Below are positions 1 through 9,225 of a DNA stretch of 64,000 bases, piece by piece (the first letter of the stretch is position 1; every line of letters begins with the position of its first letter). The stretch comes from CAVVGZ01 sp963747965 (GTDB taxonomy: Bacteria > Chloroflexota > Anaerolineae > Anaerolineales > Anaerolineaceae). A model generated the notes under the pieces. That model did no database searches. It was given only the letters and a program-made list of their open reading frames with translations, and was not told where the DNA came from. Position numbers and translations under genes: made by a program. The DNA lies in assembly GCA_963747965.1 (NCBI GenBank), contig CAVVGZ010000007.1:248001-312000 (forward strand), read 5' to 3'.

Positions 1-233
1 GAAGTGATCCCTGTCCCAGACCCGCCTCCGCTGACAGAGATATTAACATCCGAATTTAGCATCTGGTACTGTTCTGCCCAGGCAAGGGCTAAATTTACCA
101 TGGTATCAGAGCCCTTGTTTTTTATGGTATGGACTTCTGAGGACGCACCGGTCTGTTCATTCGCCCGGTTGGAGCACCCAGAACAGGTAAGTACCAGAAT
201 ACCAATCAGGATATAAATAATTGATGATTTCAC
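1..233 (-). CDS. pstS: Phosphate ABC transporter substrate-binding lipoprotein PstS, partial
   Basis: This is the N-terminal ~77 residues of a minus-strand gene that runs off the left edge. A GTG at 233-231 opens a hydrophobic signal peptide (VKSSIIYILIGILVLTCSGC), so the protein is probably a lipoprotein anchored at the Cys. The mature part begins with IKNKGSDTMVNLALAWAEQY and SVSGGGSGTGI, which match the first phosphate-binding loop of PstS proteins (the GSDTM and GGGSGTGI turns). An in-frame stop lies just upstream at 254-252 and no ATG is available, so GTG is the best start. No clear Shine-Dalgarno site is visible. The rest of a pst operon may lie to the left; pstB and phoU sit 35 kb away in this window. 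Confidence 0.8.
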   Translation of the reverse strand, partial: MKSSIIYILIGILVLTCSGCSNRANEQTGASSEVHTIKNKGSDTMVNLALAWAEQYQMLNSDVNISVSGGGSGTGIT

Positions 234-366
234 CGTTATGATTATATCGAATTACTGCCGAGAATTTTAATAAAAACCCAATATATTCCGGAAATTGTTA
301 TTAATGATTTACAAATATTTGATTGATTACACTATCCTGTGATACGGCGAAATACACCTGAATATG

Positions 367-2235
367 CTATGGCAGGGACGACTCACGCAGAATTTCTTTT
401 TCCTTTTTTTGCGTCTTGCCACGCTCTTCAGTATTCAGAATCTGCTTTCGTATACGGAAATTTAATGGAGTTACTTCAAGAAGCTCATCCTCGGCAAGGT
501 ATTCAAGTGCCTGGTCGAGTGATAAATCTCGCGGCGGAGATAAGCGATACTCAATATCTTTATTCGAAGAACGCATATTGGTCAGGTGCTTTTTCTTGCA
601 AACATTGACGACAATATCTTCAGACCGCTGGGTTTCTCCGACAACCATACCCTCATAAATATCCACTCCCGCACCAATAAATAGGATACCGCGTTCCTCA
701 GCATTCTTAAGGCCATAGGTTGTTGTGATCCCAGCCTCCCAGGCGACAACAGAACCGGTAGCCCGCGATTCAATCGAGCCAGCCAAAGGACCATAACCAT
801 GGAAAAATGTGTTCATAATACCCATTCCCCTGGTTTGAGTAAGCAGTTGATAACGGAATCCCAACAGCCCGCGGGTTGGAACCAGGTATTTCAGATGGAC
901 GGAACCATCCGGATTATTTATCATATTCAACATTTTCCCGCGCCGTGTACCAAGCATTTCAACAACCACCCCGACAGTATCGGGACTGGTGTCTATAAAT
1001 ACATCTTCATAAGGTTCAAGAATTTCACCCAGCTCATTTTCCTGGAATATCGCTTTGGCTCTGGTGACTTGAAATTCATACCCTTCACGGCGCATGGTTT
1101 CGATGAGAATTGCCAGGTGAAGTTCACCGCGCCCTGCTACAATAAATGTGTCTGCACTATCGGTTTCTATAACCTGAAGGGCAACATTGTTGCGAAGTTC
1201 GTTGAACAGGCGTTCGCGCAACTTTCGTGAAGTTGACCATTTTCCTTCGCGACCGGTAAACGGTGATGTATTTATTCCGAAAGTCATTCTAACTGTAGGA
1301 GCCTCAACCTCTATGGGCGGGAGCGGGATTGGATTCAGGGCGTCAGCAAGCGTTTCACCAATAGCAATATTTTCCAGACCAGCTATAGCAATAATTTCTC
1401 CGGCGCTTGCATTATCAACTTCCACCCGGTCCAATCCCTGGTGAATATACAAATATCTTGCCCGCTCAGGCAGGATGGATCCATCCAATGTTATACGTGC
1501 TAAGTTTTGGTTTAGGCTAATTTTGCCTGCATGGATTCTACCAATCGCATAGGTTCCCTGGTATTCATCGTAGCCCAAATTCGTCACCAGTATTTGCAAC
1601 GGAGCATCCATATCTACCATAGGACAAGGTATCTGCTCGAGAATCGCTTCAAAGAGAGGCTGCAGGTTTGGACTTAATTCGGGGGTCATACCTGCCTGTC
1701 CACTGACCGAATTGGCATAAACGATTGGAAATTCAGCCTGTTCTTCTGAAGCGCCAAGCTCGATGAACAAGTCAAATGTCTGGTTGAGGGCGCGAAGTGG
1801 ATCGGCATCCTTCCGATCAATTTTGTTTATCACCAGGATTGCTTTGATCCCCCTTTCAAGTGCCTGCTTAAGTACAAAGCGGGTCTGGGGCATTGGTCCT
1901 TCTGCAGCATCCACAAGCAGAAGCACACCATCTACCATATTCATGATTCGCTCAACTTCACCCCCAAAGTCAGCATGTCCTGGTGTGTCCACGATGTTGA
2001 TTTTGACCATCTCGCCGCTTTTTGGGTCAGGAATAAGGATAGCTGTATTTTTGGCAAGAATGGTGATTCCGCGTTCTCGTTCCAGGGCATTGGAATCCAT
2101 AATACGTTCCTGAACCTGCTGATTTTCCCTGAATACCCTGGCTTGCTTTAATAAGCCATCAACAAGTGTTGTTTTTCCATGGTCAACATGAGCGATGATT
2201 GCTATATTTCTAATATCATTTCTTGCTTTTAACAT
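367..2235 (-). CDS. typA: Translational GTPase TypA/BipA
   Basis: A 622-residue protein of normal family length. The G1 loop AHVDHGKTT is at residues 15-23, followed by the switch I signature RERGITI, the G3 motif DTPGHADFGGEVER and the G4 motif NKIDR. The middle and C-terminal parts read as EF-G-like domains III and V and the TypA-specific C-terminal domain (TRGLLGFRYQLLTQTRG, GAGVDIYEGMVVGE). TypA binds the ribosome near the GTPase centre and helps 50S assembly and growth under stress, especially cold. The start is an ATG with AAAGG about 9 bases upstream. It stands alone and is divergent from the aldo/keto reductase gene; the ~215 bp between them must carry both promoters. Confidence 0.97.
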   Translation of the reverse strand: MLKARNDIRNIAIIAHVDHGKTTLVDGLLKQARVFRENQQVQERIMDSNALERERGITILAKNTAILIPDPKSGEMVKINIVDTPGHADFGGEVERIMNMVDGVLLLVDAAEGPMPQTRFVLKQALERGIKAILVINKIDRKDADPLRALNQTFDLFIELGASEEQAEFPIVYANSVSGQAGMTPELSPNLQPLFEAILEQIPCPMVDMDAPLQILVTNLGYDEYQGTYAIGRIHAGKISLNQNLARITLDGSILPERARYLYIHQGLDRVEVDNASAGEIIAIAGLENIAIGETLADALNPIPLPPIEVEAPTVRMTFGINTSPFTGREGKWSTSRKLRERLFNELRNNVALQVIETDSADTFIVAGRGELHLAILIETMRREGYEFQVTRAKAIFQENELGEILEPYEDVFIDTSPDTVGVVVEMLGTRRGKMLNMINNPDGSVHLKYLVPTRGLLGFRYQLLTQTRGMGIMNTFFHGYGPLAGSIESRATGSVVAWEAGITTTYGLKNAEERGILFIGAGVDIYEGMVVGETQRSEDIVVNVCKKKHLTNMRSSNKDIEYRLSPPRDLSLDQALEYLAEDELLEVTPLNFRIRKQILNTEERGKTQKKEKEILRESSLP

Positions 2236-2465
2236 TTATTAAAAACCTTTATTATTTATAAAATACCGGTTGATCCGTCGATATAAAAACGACTGATAAT
2301 CATATCATAATTCGTTCCTTATCCGTGGAATTCATGGGCATTTAGATAATCTGGCAATTTCTGAAATTGTTATAACAAAATTTAGGAGGTCCAAAATCTC
2401 AGGGTAAAATGATATGATCTGGATGCTATACTTGTTCCAGTTCTTATATTATGACGAGGGAAATG

Positions 2466-3647
2466 ATGCAATACAGAAAATTTGGAAAACTCGATTGGCA
2501 GGTATCGGCACTTGGATTTGGCTGTATGCGACTACCGGTGCTCGATGGAAAAAGAAATTGTATTGACATCCCTACTGCAACCCGCATGATCCATTCGGGG
2601 ATTGAAGGTGGGATCAATTATTTAGATACAGCCTATACCTATCACGATGGTGAGAGTGAGAAGTTTGTTGGTGGTATTTTAACAGCTGATCACCGTCGAA
2701 AAGTTAAATTGGCAACAAAGATGCCGAGCTGGCTGATTAAAGAAAAAGGTGATTTCGACCTGTACTTCGAGGAACAACTAGGCAGGCTGAAAACAGAACG
2801 GATCGATTTCTATTTGGTGCATACATTAAACCTTGCCTATTGGGAAAATTTACTCCGGTTGGGTGTCCTGGATTGGCTGCAGAGAAAGAAAGACAAAGGA
2901 TTTATTGGAGCCATAGGATTTTCCTTCCACGACGAATTCCCAATATTCAAAAGAATAATTGATGAATTTGAGTACTGGGATTTTTGCCAGATTCAATACA
3001 ATTACCTGGATATTGAAGAACAGGCAGGCTTATCAGGATTAAAATACGCATCTGCCAGGGGGTTGGCGGTTATCGTCATGGAACCACTTCTGGGTGGAAA
3101 ATTGGCAGTGCCGCCGCCTGCAATTCAATCTATTTTTAATTCGGCTGACAGGCTTCGTTCACCAGTAGATTGGGCACTGCAGTGGATTTGGGACCAACCG
3201 GAAGTTAGTGTCATTTTAAGTGGAATGACATCAACCTTGCAAGTCAAGGAAAACCTTGAGTGTGCAGACCGGTCCAAGGTTGGCAGTTTCTCGAAGCTGG
3301 AGGGAGAAGTCATCCGTAGAGTACAGGATGCGTTTTACCAAATCTGCCCCATTCCCTGTACTAACTGCCAGTATTGTATGCCTTGCCCGCATGGGGTAAA
3401 TATTCCCCTCAATTTTGATGTTTTTAACCGCGGGATAATGCTGGATGATATAAAATCCATGAAATATAAATATGGGGAACTGGATGCGGCTGAACGCGCA
3501 TCCGCCTGCCAGCACTGCCATGATTGTGAAGATAAATGCCCTCAACGGATACCCATCAGCGATTGGATGAGTTATATCCACGAAGTACTTGGAGAAAGCC
3601 GGATATATTCCTGCGAAGAACAACCCCCGCAAACCAGGACGTCGTAA
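2466..3647 (+). CDS. Aldo/keto reductase with C-terminal ferredoxin-type domain
   Basis: The N-terminal ~280 residues form an aldo/keto reductase TIM barrel: YRKFGKLDWQVSALGFGCMR at the start, the catalytic region YLDTAYTYHDGESEKFVG, and KLATKMPSW and FYLVHTLN strands. A C-terminal part adds two cysteine clusters, CPIPCTNCQYCMPCPHGVNI and CQHCHDCEDKCPQRIPI, able to hold iron-sulfur centres. This is the predicted oxidoreductase subfamily common in anaerobes, probably NAD(P)H- or ferredoxin-linked; the substrate is unknown. Three in-frame ATGs exist (2451, 2463, 2466). The GAGGG at 2456-2460 sits 5 bases before 2466, and family members begin with the following MxYRxxG stretch, so 2466 is preferred. 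Confidence 0.93.
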   Translation: MQYRKFGKLDWQVSALGFGCMRLPVLDGKRNCIDIPTATRMIHSGIEGGINYLDTAYTYHDGESEKFVGGILTADHRRKVKLATKMPSWLIKEKGDFDLYFEEQLGRLKTERIDFYLVHTLNLAYWENLLRLGVLDWLQRKKDKGFIGAIGFSFHDEFPIFKRIIDEFEYWDFCQIQYNYLDIEEQAGLSGLKYASARGLAVIVMEPLLGGKLAVPPPAIQSIFNSADRLRSPVDWALQWIWDQPEVSVILSGMTSTLQVKENLECADRSKVGSFSKLEGEVIRRVQDAFYQICPIPCTNCQYCMPCPHGVNIPLNFDVFNRGIMLDDIKSMKYKYGELDAAERASACQHCHDCEDKCPQRIPISDWMSYIHEVLGESRIYSCEEQPPQTRTS

Positions 3648-3825
3648 TTAGTTGATAGGGTGAGCGGTTGTTTGTATTAAAGAGGCTTGCTCCTGGCGGT
3701 TCTTCCAAATAGAATTATGGTAAGAGCGAAAAAAATCCTATTTCCCACCGAAGATGGATTGTTTGTTTCCAGGCAATTGTATAACGGATATTAATAGCGG
3801 TTGTTCTACGAGAAGAAAAACATCA

Positions 3826-4656
3826 TTAAGCCAGCCTAAAACTGGTTAGGTGTTTAATTATTTCATCGGCACACAATTCAATGGTTTTATCGGTTACATC
3901 AATAACCTTAAACCCGCCTTTTTGAAATATCCCCTTTGCAAAATTTATTTCTTCGGTGATTTTTTCAAAATCGTTATAATCGGATTTATAAGGTATACCC
4001 ATGCGTGCCAGCCGATGGGAACGATAAATATAAAGTTGTGCCGGGTCTATGGTCAAGCCTATTGCCCGCCTTGCGTCCAGTTCAAAAATTGATTTCGGGA
4101 AAGGCAATTGCGGAATTAGAGGGATGTTGGCGACCTTCCATCCCAAGACCGCCAGGTACATACTTAGGGGAGTTTTTCCAGAGCGTGATACTCCCAGAAG
4201 AACGATATCAGCTTGCGGCCAGCCGGTCGGATTTTTACCATCATCCTGGGCAATCGCATAATGAATGGCATCGATCCGGTCAAAATATTCACGCTGCAGT
4301 TTGCGGTACCGCCCGGGCTCTTGCAAGGGTTCCTGATTGAGATGTACAGAAAGCCATTCAATCAAATCCCCCATCATATCCACTTCGGGAATATTCCTCT
4401 TTTTTGCCTCTTGGATCAAGTAGCATCGCAATCCTTTGTCCACCAAGGTATGGACAAGGAAGGCTTGTTCTTTTTGTGCCTGTAATAGGATATATTGAAT
4501 TTGCAATGTCCTTTGTACATGTTTCTTATTTTCAATTATTACATTCTGTCCTGGAAATTGAGCTAAAACTGTATTTACCAGCTGCTCACCGCTGGCCCCA
4601 ATACCTCCTGAAATAATATATATCTTAATGATTGGAATTTTCTGATTTGTAGGCAT
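3826..4656 (-). CDS. Pyruvate, phosphate dikinase regulatory protein (kinase/phosphorylase)
   Basis: A member of the DUF299/PDRP family (~276 residues, normal length). The signature ADIVLLGVSRSGKTPLSMYL carries the P-loop GVSRSGKT, and the motif KVANIPLIP follows it. The C-terminal part has GLTIDPAQLYIYRSHRLARM and ends in a helix typical of the family. These proteins use ADP to phosphorylate, and phosphate to dephosphorylate, a threonine of PPDK or PEP synthase, switching the enzyme off and on. No ppdK or ppsA gene is visible here, so the target must be elsewhere. The start is the ATG at 4656; a GTG nine bases upstream is also possible, and neither has a good ribosome-binding site. Confidence 0.9.
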   Translation of the reverse strand: MPTNQKIPIIKIYIISGGIGASGEQLVNTVLAQFPGQNVIIENKKHVQRTLQIQYILLQAQKEQAFLVHTLVDKGLRCYLIQEAKKRNIPEVDMMGDLIEWLSVHLNQEPLQEPGRYRKLQREYFDRIDAIHYAIAQDDGKNPTGWPQADIVLLGVSRSGKTPLSMYLAVLGWKVANIPLIPQLPFPKSIFELDARRAIGLTIDPAQLYIYRSHRLARMGIPYKSDYNDFEKITEEINFAKGIFQKGGFKVIDVTDKTIELCADEIIKHLTSFRLA

Positions 4657-4828
4657 TAATAACACTTACAACCCATTCAAATAGGATTTTTCAGTCCATT
4701 ACCCCAGGTAGCTGATCCAAATATCATTCTATAATGGGTGAAAAAATAATACACATCATCATTAATTATTATATGGATTTAAACCAAAAATGAATCTCTC
4801 AGGGTTAATATTTTCTATTAATAAGGAT

Positions 4829-4856
4829 GATAGTTGGTTTCTCAGGACCAACTATC
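4829..4856 (-). terminator. Inverted repeat downstream of nrdJ
   Basis: Perfect 10-bp arms (4829-4838 and 4847-4856) with an 8-base loop lie about 60 bases past the nrdJ stop. There is only a weak T-rich tail on the minus strand (ATCCTTATT), so it may be a poor terminator or an mRNA 3' stabilising hairpin. Confidence 0.45.
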
Positions 4857-4915
4857 TTGAATTCTCCAATTTATAAAAAAGCAAAATATTTGCGATTACT
4901 GGGATTGATAAGCAA

Positions 4916-7534
4916 TCAACATTCACTGTATCCGCAGGCATGGCATTTCTTGCACCCTTCCTCATTAACCAGTGCCGCCTGACCACATTCCGGGCACAAA
5001 TCTCCAATGATTAATTGACCGACCTCCCCGGTCTCGTATAATGAAGACTCTTCCCAATTCAGGTTTGGCTGCTGTTGAATGTGAATATTATCGGGGGATT
5101 TGAGATCCATTCGCCGATTGATGCGATGCTCCAGGTATTCCAACAACACCTGGGCAACACCATCCGGAAGGGAACGAACCCTGTTTGGACCAAAACCAAG
5201 CGGTCTGCCACCACCGATACCGGATAGCTGGCGTATTACTTCCCTGAGACGGAGGCTTGGTTCAACCCTGGAACTGAGCCTTAAATTATATGAGATCATA
5301 CGCCCAATTGCCTCTGAGACAGCCGCAGTATCTGACCCTGCCTTGGCAGTGTTGATGAATACTTCAAATGGCTGATTGTCGCCATTTTCATTAATTGTGA
5401 TAAATGCCTTGCCAAGGGGTGTTTCAATCGAATAGGTGTATCCTGGCAAGTTTTTCGGTCGTGGCTTCTTTGCTTCATTCCAAATGTACATCTGGTCTGG
5501 CGTTTCCTTATCCTGGAAATCCCAGGACTCTTGAGATGATTCCCTTTCCAACAGCTTTTTCTTATCTGCAGTGGCGCGTGTTTCAAGGACAACTTTCTCC
5601 CTTGACCCGGTTACATACACAGTTATCCCTTTGCATCCCAGTTCCCAGGCAAGCATATAAGCAGTTGCCACATCATTTTCGGTAGCGTTGGCAGGGAAAT
5701 TAATGGTTTTAGAGAGGCTGTTATCTACGAAGGCTTGCATGACAGCTTGCATCCGGACATGTTCTTCTGCAGATATATCCGAGGAGACAACGAAAATATT
5801 GCGTATAGATATAGGAATATCGGTTATTCCCTGGCAATTCCCATGCTCTAATACTTGTTGAATAATTTCTTCCTTTTCAGCGTTGGTTATCCCGGTTTCA
5901 CCCAAGGCCATTTCAAACAGAGGACTGGTATAGGTTAGCTGCAGATCTTTTCCATCGTCGTTGACATGACGGATATAAGCCAGAGCAAATACAGGTTCGC
6001 AGCCATATCCTTCAATGCCAGCCACCGTGGCTATAGTGCCTGTGGGAGCGATTGTCGTTTGGGCGGCGTTGCGAATGCCATATTGGCGGATGCCATCGAT
6101 AATTATCTGCCAGTCCAGAACCGGACGGGCCCAATCATGTACATGTGCAACAATAGGTTGGGGAGGCTGCCAGGTTAAATTATTCGGATCATAAATACTT
6201 CCTTCAATAACAGGGAACATGCCGCGTTCTTTTGCTAGTTCGATACTTGTTAACATGGAATAATACCGGACATATTCCATGACCTGAGAAGCAAATTCTT
6301 GGCCTTCAAGTGAACCATACCTGACACCAACATAGTACATCAGGTCAGCCAGACCCATAATCCCTAATCCGATGCGCCTTGCTTGAAGGGCAGCTTTTTC
6401 TAATTCAGGTACGGCTGGTACATACTTGTTGGCATTAACAACATCATCTAAAAACCGGGTCGCCAATATGGTGGATTGTCTTAACTTATCCCAATCGACC
6501 TGATGATTGACCGCAAAATGCTGGGCAAGGTTAATCGATCCTAAACAACAATTCTCATACGGCCCCAGCCATTGTTCACCACAAGGATTGGTTGCTTCCA
6601 ATTCATATAGGTGGGGTACGGGATTAGTTCGGTTAGCTGCATCCAGGAAGAGCATCCCCGGTTCGCCGTTATGATGAGCCTGATGAACAATTTGGTTGAA
6701 AAGGTTCCTGGCTGGTAATTTCTTGTGGGTATAGACAGGAATTCCTAACTTCTCAGCATGTTCAATTGAACCGTTAAATTTTCGGTATTGGGGAGATAAA
6801 ACATCAGGAAAGCGAAGGTCCCACATTTCATCATTTTTTACTGCGAGCATGAATTTATCTGTAACCCCAACAGAGATATTAAAGTTTGTGATGGCATTTT
6901 CGTTTGTCTTGCAAGTAATAAATGATTCAATATCCGGATGATCAATCCGCAAAACAGCCATATTGGCACCGCGCCGGGACCCACCCTGGGCAACCTCGCC
7001 AAATGCGTGGTCATATACACTGAGAAACCCCACCGGTCCGGTTGCCTGCCCGGCCGATGATTTCACCCGGGATCCTTTTGGACGAATACGAGAAAAACCA
7101 AATCCATTTCCACCACCGGTTTGTTGAATTAAAGCGGCGTTACGCAAGGTCTGAAAAATTCCGGATTGATCGCGCCCCATATCATCACTGATTGGTAATA
7201 CAAAACAAGCAGCCAGCTGGCCAAGCGGGGTTCCAGCCCCTGTAAAAGTGGGAGAATTAGGGAAAAACCTCTTTGATGCCAGGAGTTCGTAGAAGTTTTT
7301 TGCATGACTTAAAATATCTTGATTCCAATTTTCTTCTACCTTGGCAACATGGTAAGCAACACGCCAAAATGTTTGTTCCGGCGTTTCTGCCGGATCACCG
7401 TCATCACCTCGCCGAACATACCGGCGGATAAAAACAGAATGTGCATTTTCAGAAAATTCGACTTCTGGCAGGTCCTCCGGTATGGGAGGTGTTGGTAAAA
7501 CACTATGTTTAGCGCTGATAGTTGATTGATCCAT
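4916..7534 (-). CDS. nrdJ: Adenosylcobalamin-dependent (class II) ribonucleotide reductase
   Basis: An 872-residue class II reductase that makes deoxyribonucleotides using vitamin B12 instead of oxygen or a glycyl radical. Visible family features are the N-terminal FIRRYVRRGDDGDPAETPEQ segment, the GNGFGFSRIRPKGS and GGSRRGANMAVL stretches, the active-site motif NPCGEQ with the following CCLGSINL, and the APTGTIATVAG loop. The C-terminus carries cysteine pairs for a zinc ribbon and redox tail (CPECGQ then CKKCHACGYSEC). It lies 30 bp downstream of nrdR on the same strand, so the two form an operon. GGGGT lies just upstream of the ATG. No cobalamin riboswitch core was recognisable in the leader. 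Confidence 0.97.
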   Translation of the reverse strand: MDQSTISAKHSVLPTPPIPEDLPEVEFSENAHSVFIRRYVRRGDDGDPAETPEQTFWRVAYHVAKVEENWNQDILSHAKNFYELLASKRFFPNSPTFTGAGTPLGQLAACFVLPISDDMGRDQSGIFQTLRNAALIQQTGGGNGFGFSRIRPKGSRVKSSAGQATGPVGFLSVYDHAFGEVAQGGSRRGANMAVLRIDHPDIESFITCKTNENAITNFNISVGVTDKFMLAVKNDEMWDLRFPDVLSPQYRKFNGSIEHAEKLGIPVYTHKKLPARNLFNQIVHQAHHNGEPGMLFLDAANRTNPVPHLYELEATNPCGEQWLGPYENCCLGSINLAQHFAVNHQVDWDKLRQSTILATRFLDDVVNANKYVPAVPELEKAALQARRIGLGIMGLADLMYYVGVRYGSLEGQEFASQVMEYVRYYSMLTSIELAKERGMFPVIEGSIYDPNNLTWQPPQPIVAHVHDWARPVLDWQIIIDGIRQYGIRNAAQTTIAPTGTIATVAGIEGYGCEPVFALAYIRHVNDDGKDLQLTYTSPLFEMALGETGITNAEKEEIIQQVLEHGNCQGITDIPISIRNIFVVSSDISAEEHVRMQAVMQAFVDNSLSKTINFPANATENDVATAYMLAWELGCKGITVYVTGSREKVVLETRATADKKKLLERESSQESWDFQDKETPDQMYIWNEAKKPRPKNLPGYTYSIETPLGKAFITINENGDNQPFEVFINTAKAGSDTAAVSEAIGRMISYNLRLSSRVEPSLRLREVIRQLSGIGGGRPLGFGPNRVRSLPDGVAQVLLEYLEHRINRRMDLKSPDNIHIQQQPNLNWEESSLYETGEVGQLIIGDLCPECGQAALVNEEGCKKCHACGYSEC

Positions 7535-7564
7535 TCTCTACCCCATAAATAGTTATATTTATCG

Positions 7565-8011
7565 TTAAACAAGTAATCGGTCAATTTCCTTGCGAATTTC
7601 CAATAAGTCATCCAGGCGTAAATAGACGATCGCATAGCGTATATATGCGATCTGATCCATCCCTTTTAATCCTGCAATTACCCGGTCGCCAATAACCCGC
7701 GATGATACCTCTGACCTACCTAGTTTTTGAAGTGATGATTCAATTTCCCCGACCAAGTGTTCAATATCTGCAGCAGAAACTGGTCTTTTTGCACACGCTA
7801 TTCTAATGCCGCGTAAAAGTTTTTCCCGGTCAAATTCTTCACGGGTACCATCCTGTTTAATCACCATCGGGGTTGCCAGGATGGGTCTTTCATACGTGCT
7901 GAATCGCTGATGACAGTGCCCGCACTCTCTCCTTCTCCTTACACCACTGCGGTTATCGTGGGTTGTATCAATTACATTTGTATGTTCATGTTTGCAATAT
8001 GGGCAACGCAC
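7565..8011 (-). CDS. nrdR: Transcriptional repressor NrdR
   Basis: A 148-residue protein with the NrdR zinc ribbon at the N-terminus (MRCPYCKHEHTNVIDT, then RRRRECGHCHQRFSTYERP) and an ATP-cone domain from about residue 49 (VIKQDGTREEFDREKLLRGI). NrdR senses ATP/dATP and represses ribonucleotide reductase genes. It is immediately upstream of nrdJ, the gene it would regulate, and probably also autoregulates. I could not find a convincing pair of NrdR boxes in the leader, but a strong hairpin and a short palindrome lie there. Confidence 0.96.
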   Translation of the reverse strand: MRCPYCKHEHTNVIDTTHDNRSGVRRRRECGHCHQRFSTYERPILATPMVIKQDGTREEFDREKLLRGIRIACAKRPVSAADIEHLVGEIESSLQKLGRSEVSSRVIGDRVIAGLKGMDQIAYIRYAIVYLRLDDLLEIRKEIDRLLV

Positions 8012-8070
8012 AAATAACCTCCTTATAGAAAATACCCCTTATCTGGTGCTTATCCAGACTTAGACAAAGA

Positions 8071-8090
8071 ACCCCCCGCATATGGGGGGT
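8071..8090 (-). promoter_or_regulatory. G/C-rich hairpin in the nrdR leader
   Basis: A perfect inverted repeat with arms ACCCCCC and GGGGGGT around a 6-base loop, 60 bases upstream of the nrdR start and downstream of the predicted promoter, so it lies in the 5' leader. On the minus strand it is followed by TTCTTTGTCT, a weak U-tract. It could be an attenuator-type terminator or a structural leader element. Confidence 0.5.
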
Positions 8091-8129
8091 AGCTACGATG
8101 TAGGTACCATATTTAGGTATTATAGTAAC

Positions 8130-8158
8130 ATTTTAGCATAGAGGGATAAGGGATTCAA
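8130..8158 (-). promoter_or_regulatory. Predicted promoter for nrdR-nrdJ
   Basis: On the minus strand a TTGAAT (8158-8153) and a TAAAAT (8135-8130) are spaced by exactly 17 bp, a good sigma-A type match. A short palindrome TACC-N7-GGTA at 8105-8119 lies just downstream and could be an operator. Confidence 0.5.
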
Positions 8159-8259
8159 GGACTTGTGACCTTAAATACCTTAAAGAATTGTATATTTTAA
8201 TAAACCACGATATTTGACTTCATATCCCAATTCAGCATGGCAAGGGTATAATCCGAGCT

Positions 8260-9170
8260 ATGATGATCATTCAACCCAAAATATTTCAGAAAATCATTCT
8301 TTCCGTTTTTGTTCTAACCTCCGGATGTTCTCCAAAAATCGAAACAATTGAACCAACCATCAATAATGACCAGCACGCCAACGGTTGCAGTGTCTCCAAC
8401 CGTGACTGCAACCGTACTTCCATTAGCACTTACGGTAAATGGGGAGGGAATCCTGCTCTCAGAATATGAAAGTGACCTGTCCCGATTAAGAAAAGAAAAT
8501 GAGGGAGTTTCCCAGCCATTGCCTGATGATGAACTGGAAAACAGGGTATTAGATGAATTAATCGGACAGACTCTGATGGCGCAGACTGCCTACCAGAACG
8601 GTTTTAATCTTACCGAGGAAGAATTGGATTCCTACCTAAACGGAATTATCCAAAGCGCAGGCGGGGAGGAAGTATATCAAAATTGGATGAGGGAAAATGG
8701 TTATCAGGATGAAAGTATTATACTAACCTTAAAACGGCAGTTAGCCGCAGCACTGGCAAAGGGACCAATTGATCGATCAGTTTCCAGATACGGCTCCCCA
8801 GGTTCATGCCAAACAAATTCTTCTATACGATTTAGAGACTGCCCAGGATGTGTATACACGCCTCCAGGCTGGAACGGATTTTAATGAGCTGGCGAAATTG
8901 TATGATCCTTTGACCGGAGGAGAATTGGGCTGGTTTCCAAAAGGGTATATGACTCAACCGGTAGTGGAGCAGGCAGCATTTGAATTATCACAAGGGCAAT
9001 ACAGTGAAATAATTGAATCCGGGATCGGGTTTCATATTATTCAAATTATGGAAAAGCAGGATGACCGTCCTTTATCCGGTGATGCCAGGCGAATATTATT
9101 ACAAAGCTATATCGATTCCTGGATTACTGAACAAAGAGAAGAGGCTGAAATTGTAATAACCCTCCCCTGA
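8260..9170 (+). pseudogene. Parvulin-type peptidyl-prolyl isomerase lipoprotein, broken by two frameshifts
   Basis: Three consecutive frames together encode one SurA/PrsA-like lipoprotein. Frame one gives a signal peptide and lipobox (VFVLTSGCS). Frame two, entered near 8350-8375, gives a Thr/Pro linker (STPTVAVSPTVTATV) and a SurA-type helical part (LRKENEGVSQPLPDDELENR). Frame three, entered near 8761, gives the parvulin domain (QVHAKQILLYDLETAQDVYT, GELGWFPKGYM, GFHIIQIMEKQ). Removing one G from the GGG at 8761-8763 joins frames two and three smoothly (AKDQLIDQFPDTAPQ). Such proteins fold exported proteins outside the membrane. No Shine-Dalgarno site is seen; a TATAAT lies 7 bases before the ATG. 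It may be a decayed gene, or intact with sequence errors. Confidence 0.8.
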
Positions 9171-9225
9171 TTTTGGTATTATTTTTATCATGTCGTACGA
9201 AGATATCCTGCCGAGCCCGGATTGA

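Noticed and set aside
8012..8259. Cobalamin riboswitch ahead of the B12-dependent reductase
   Set aside because: No B12-box sequence or typical stem arrangement could be found in the leader.
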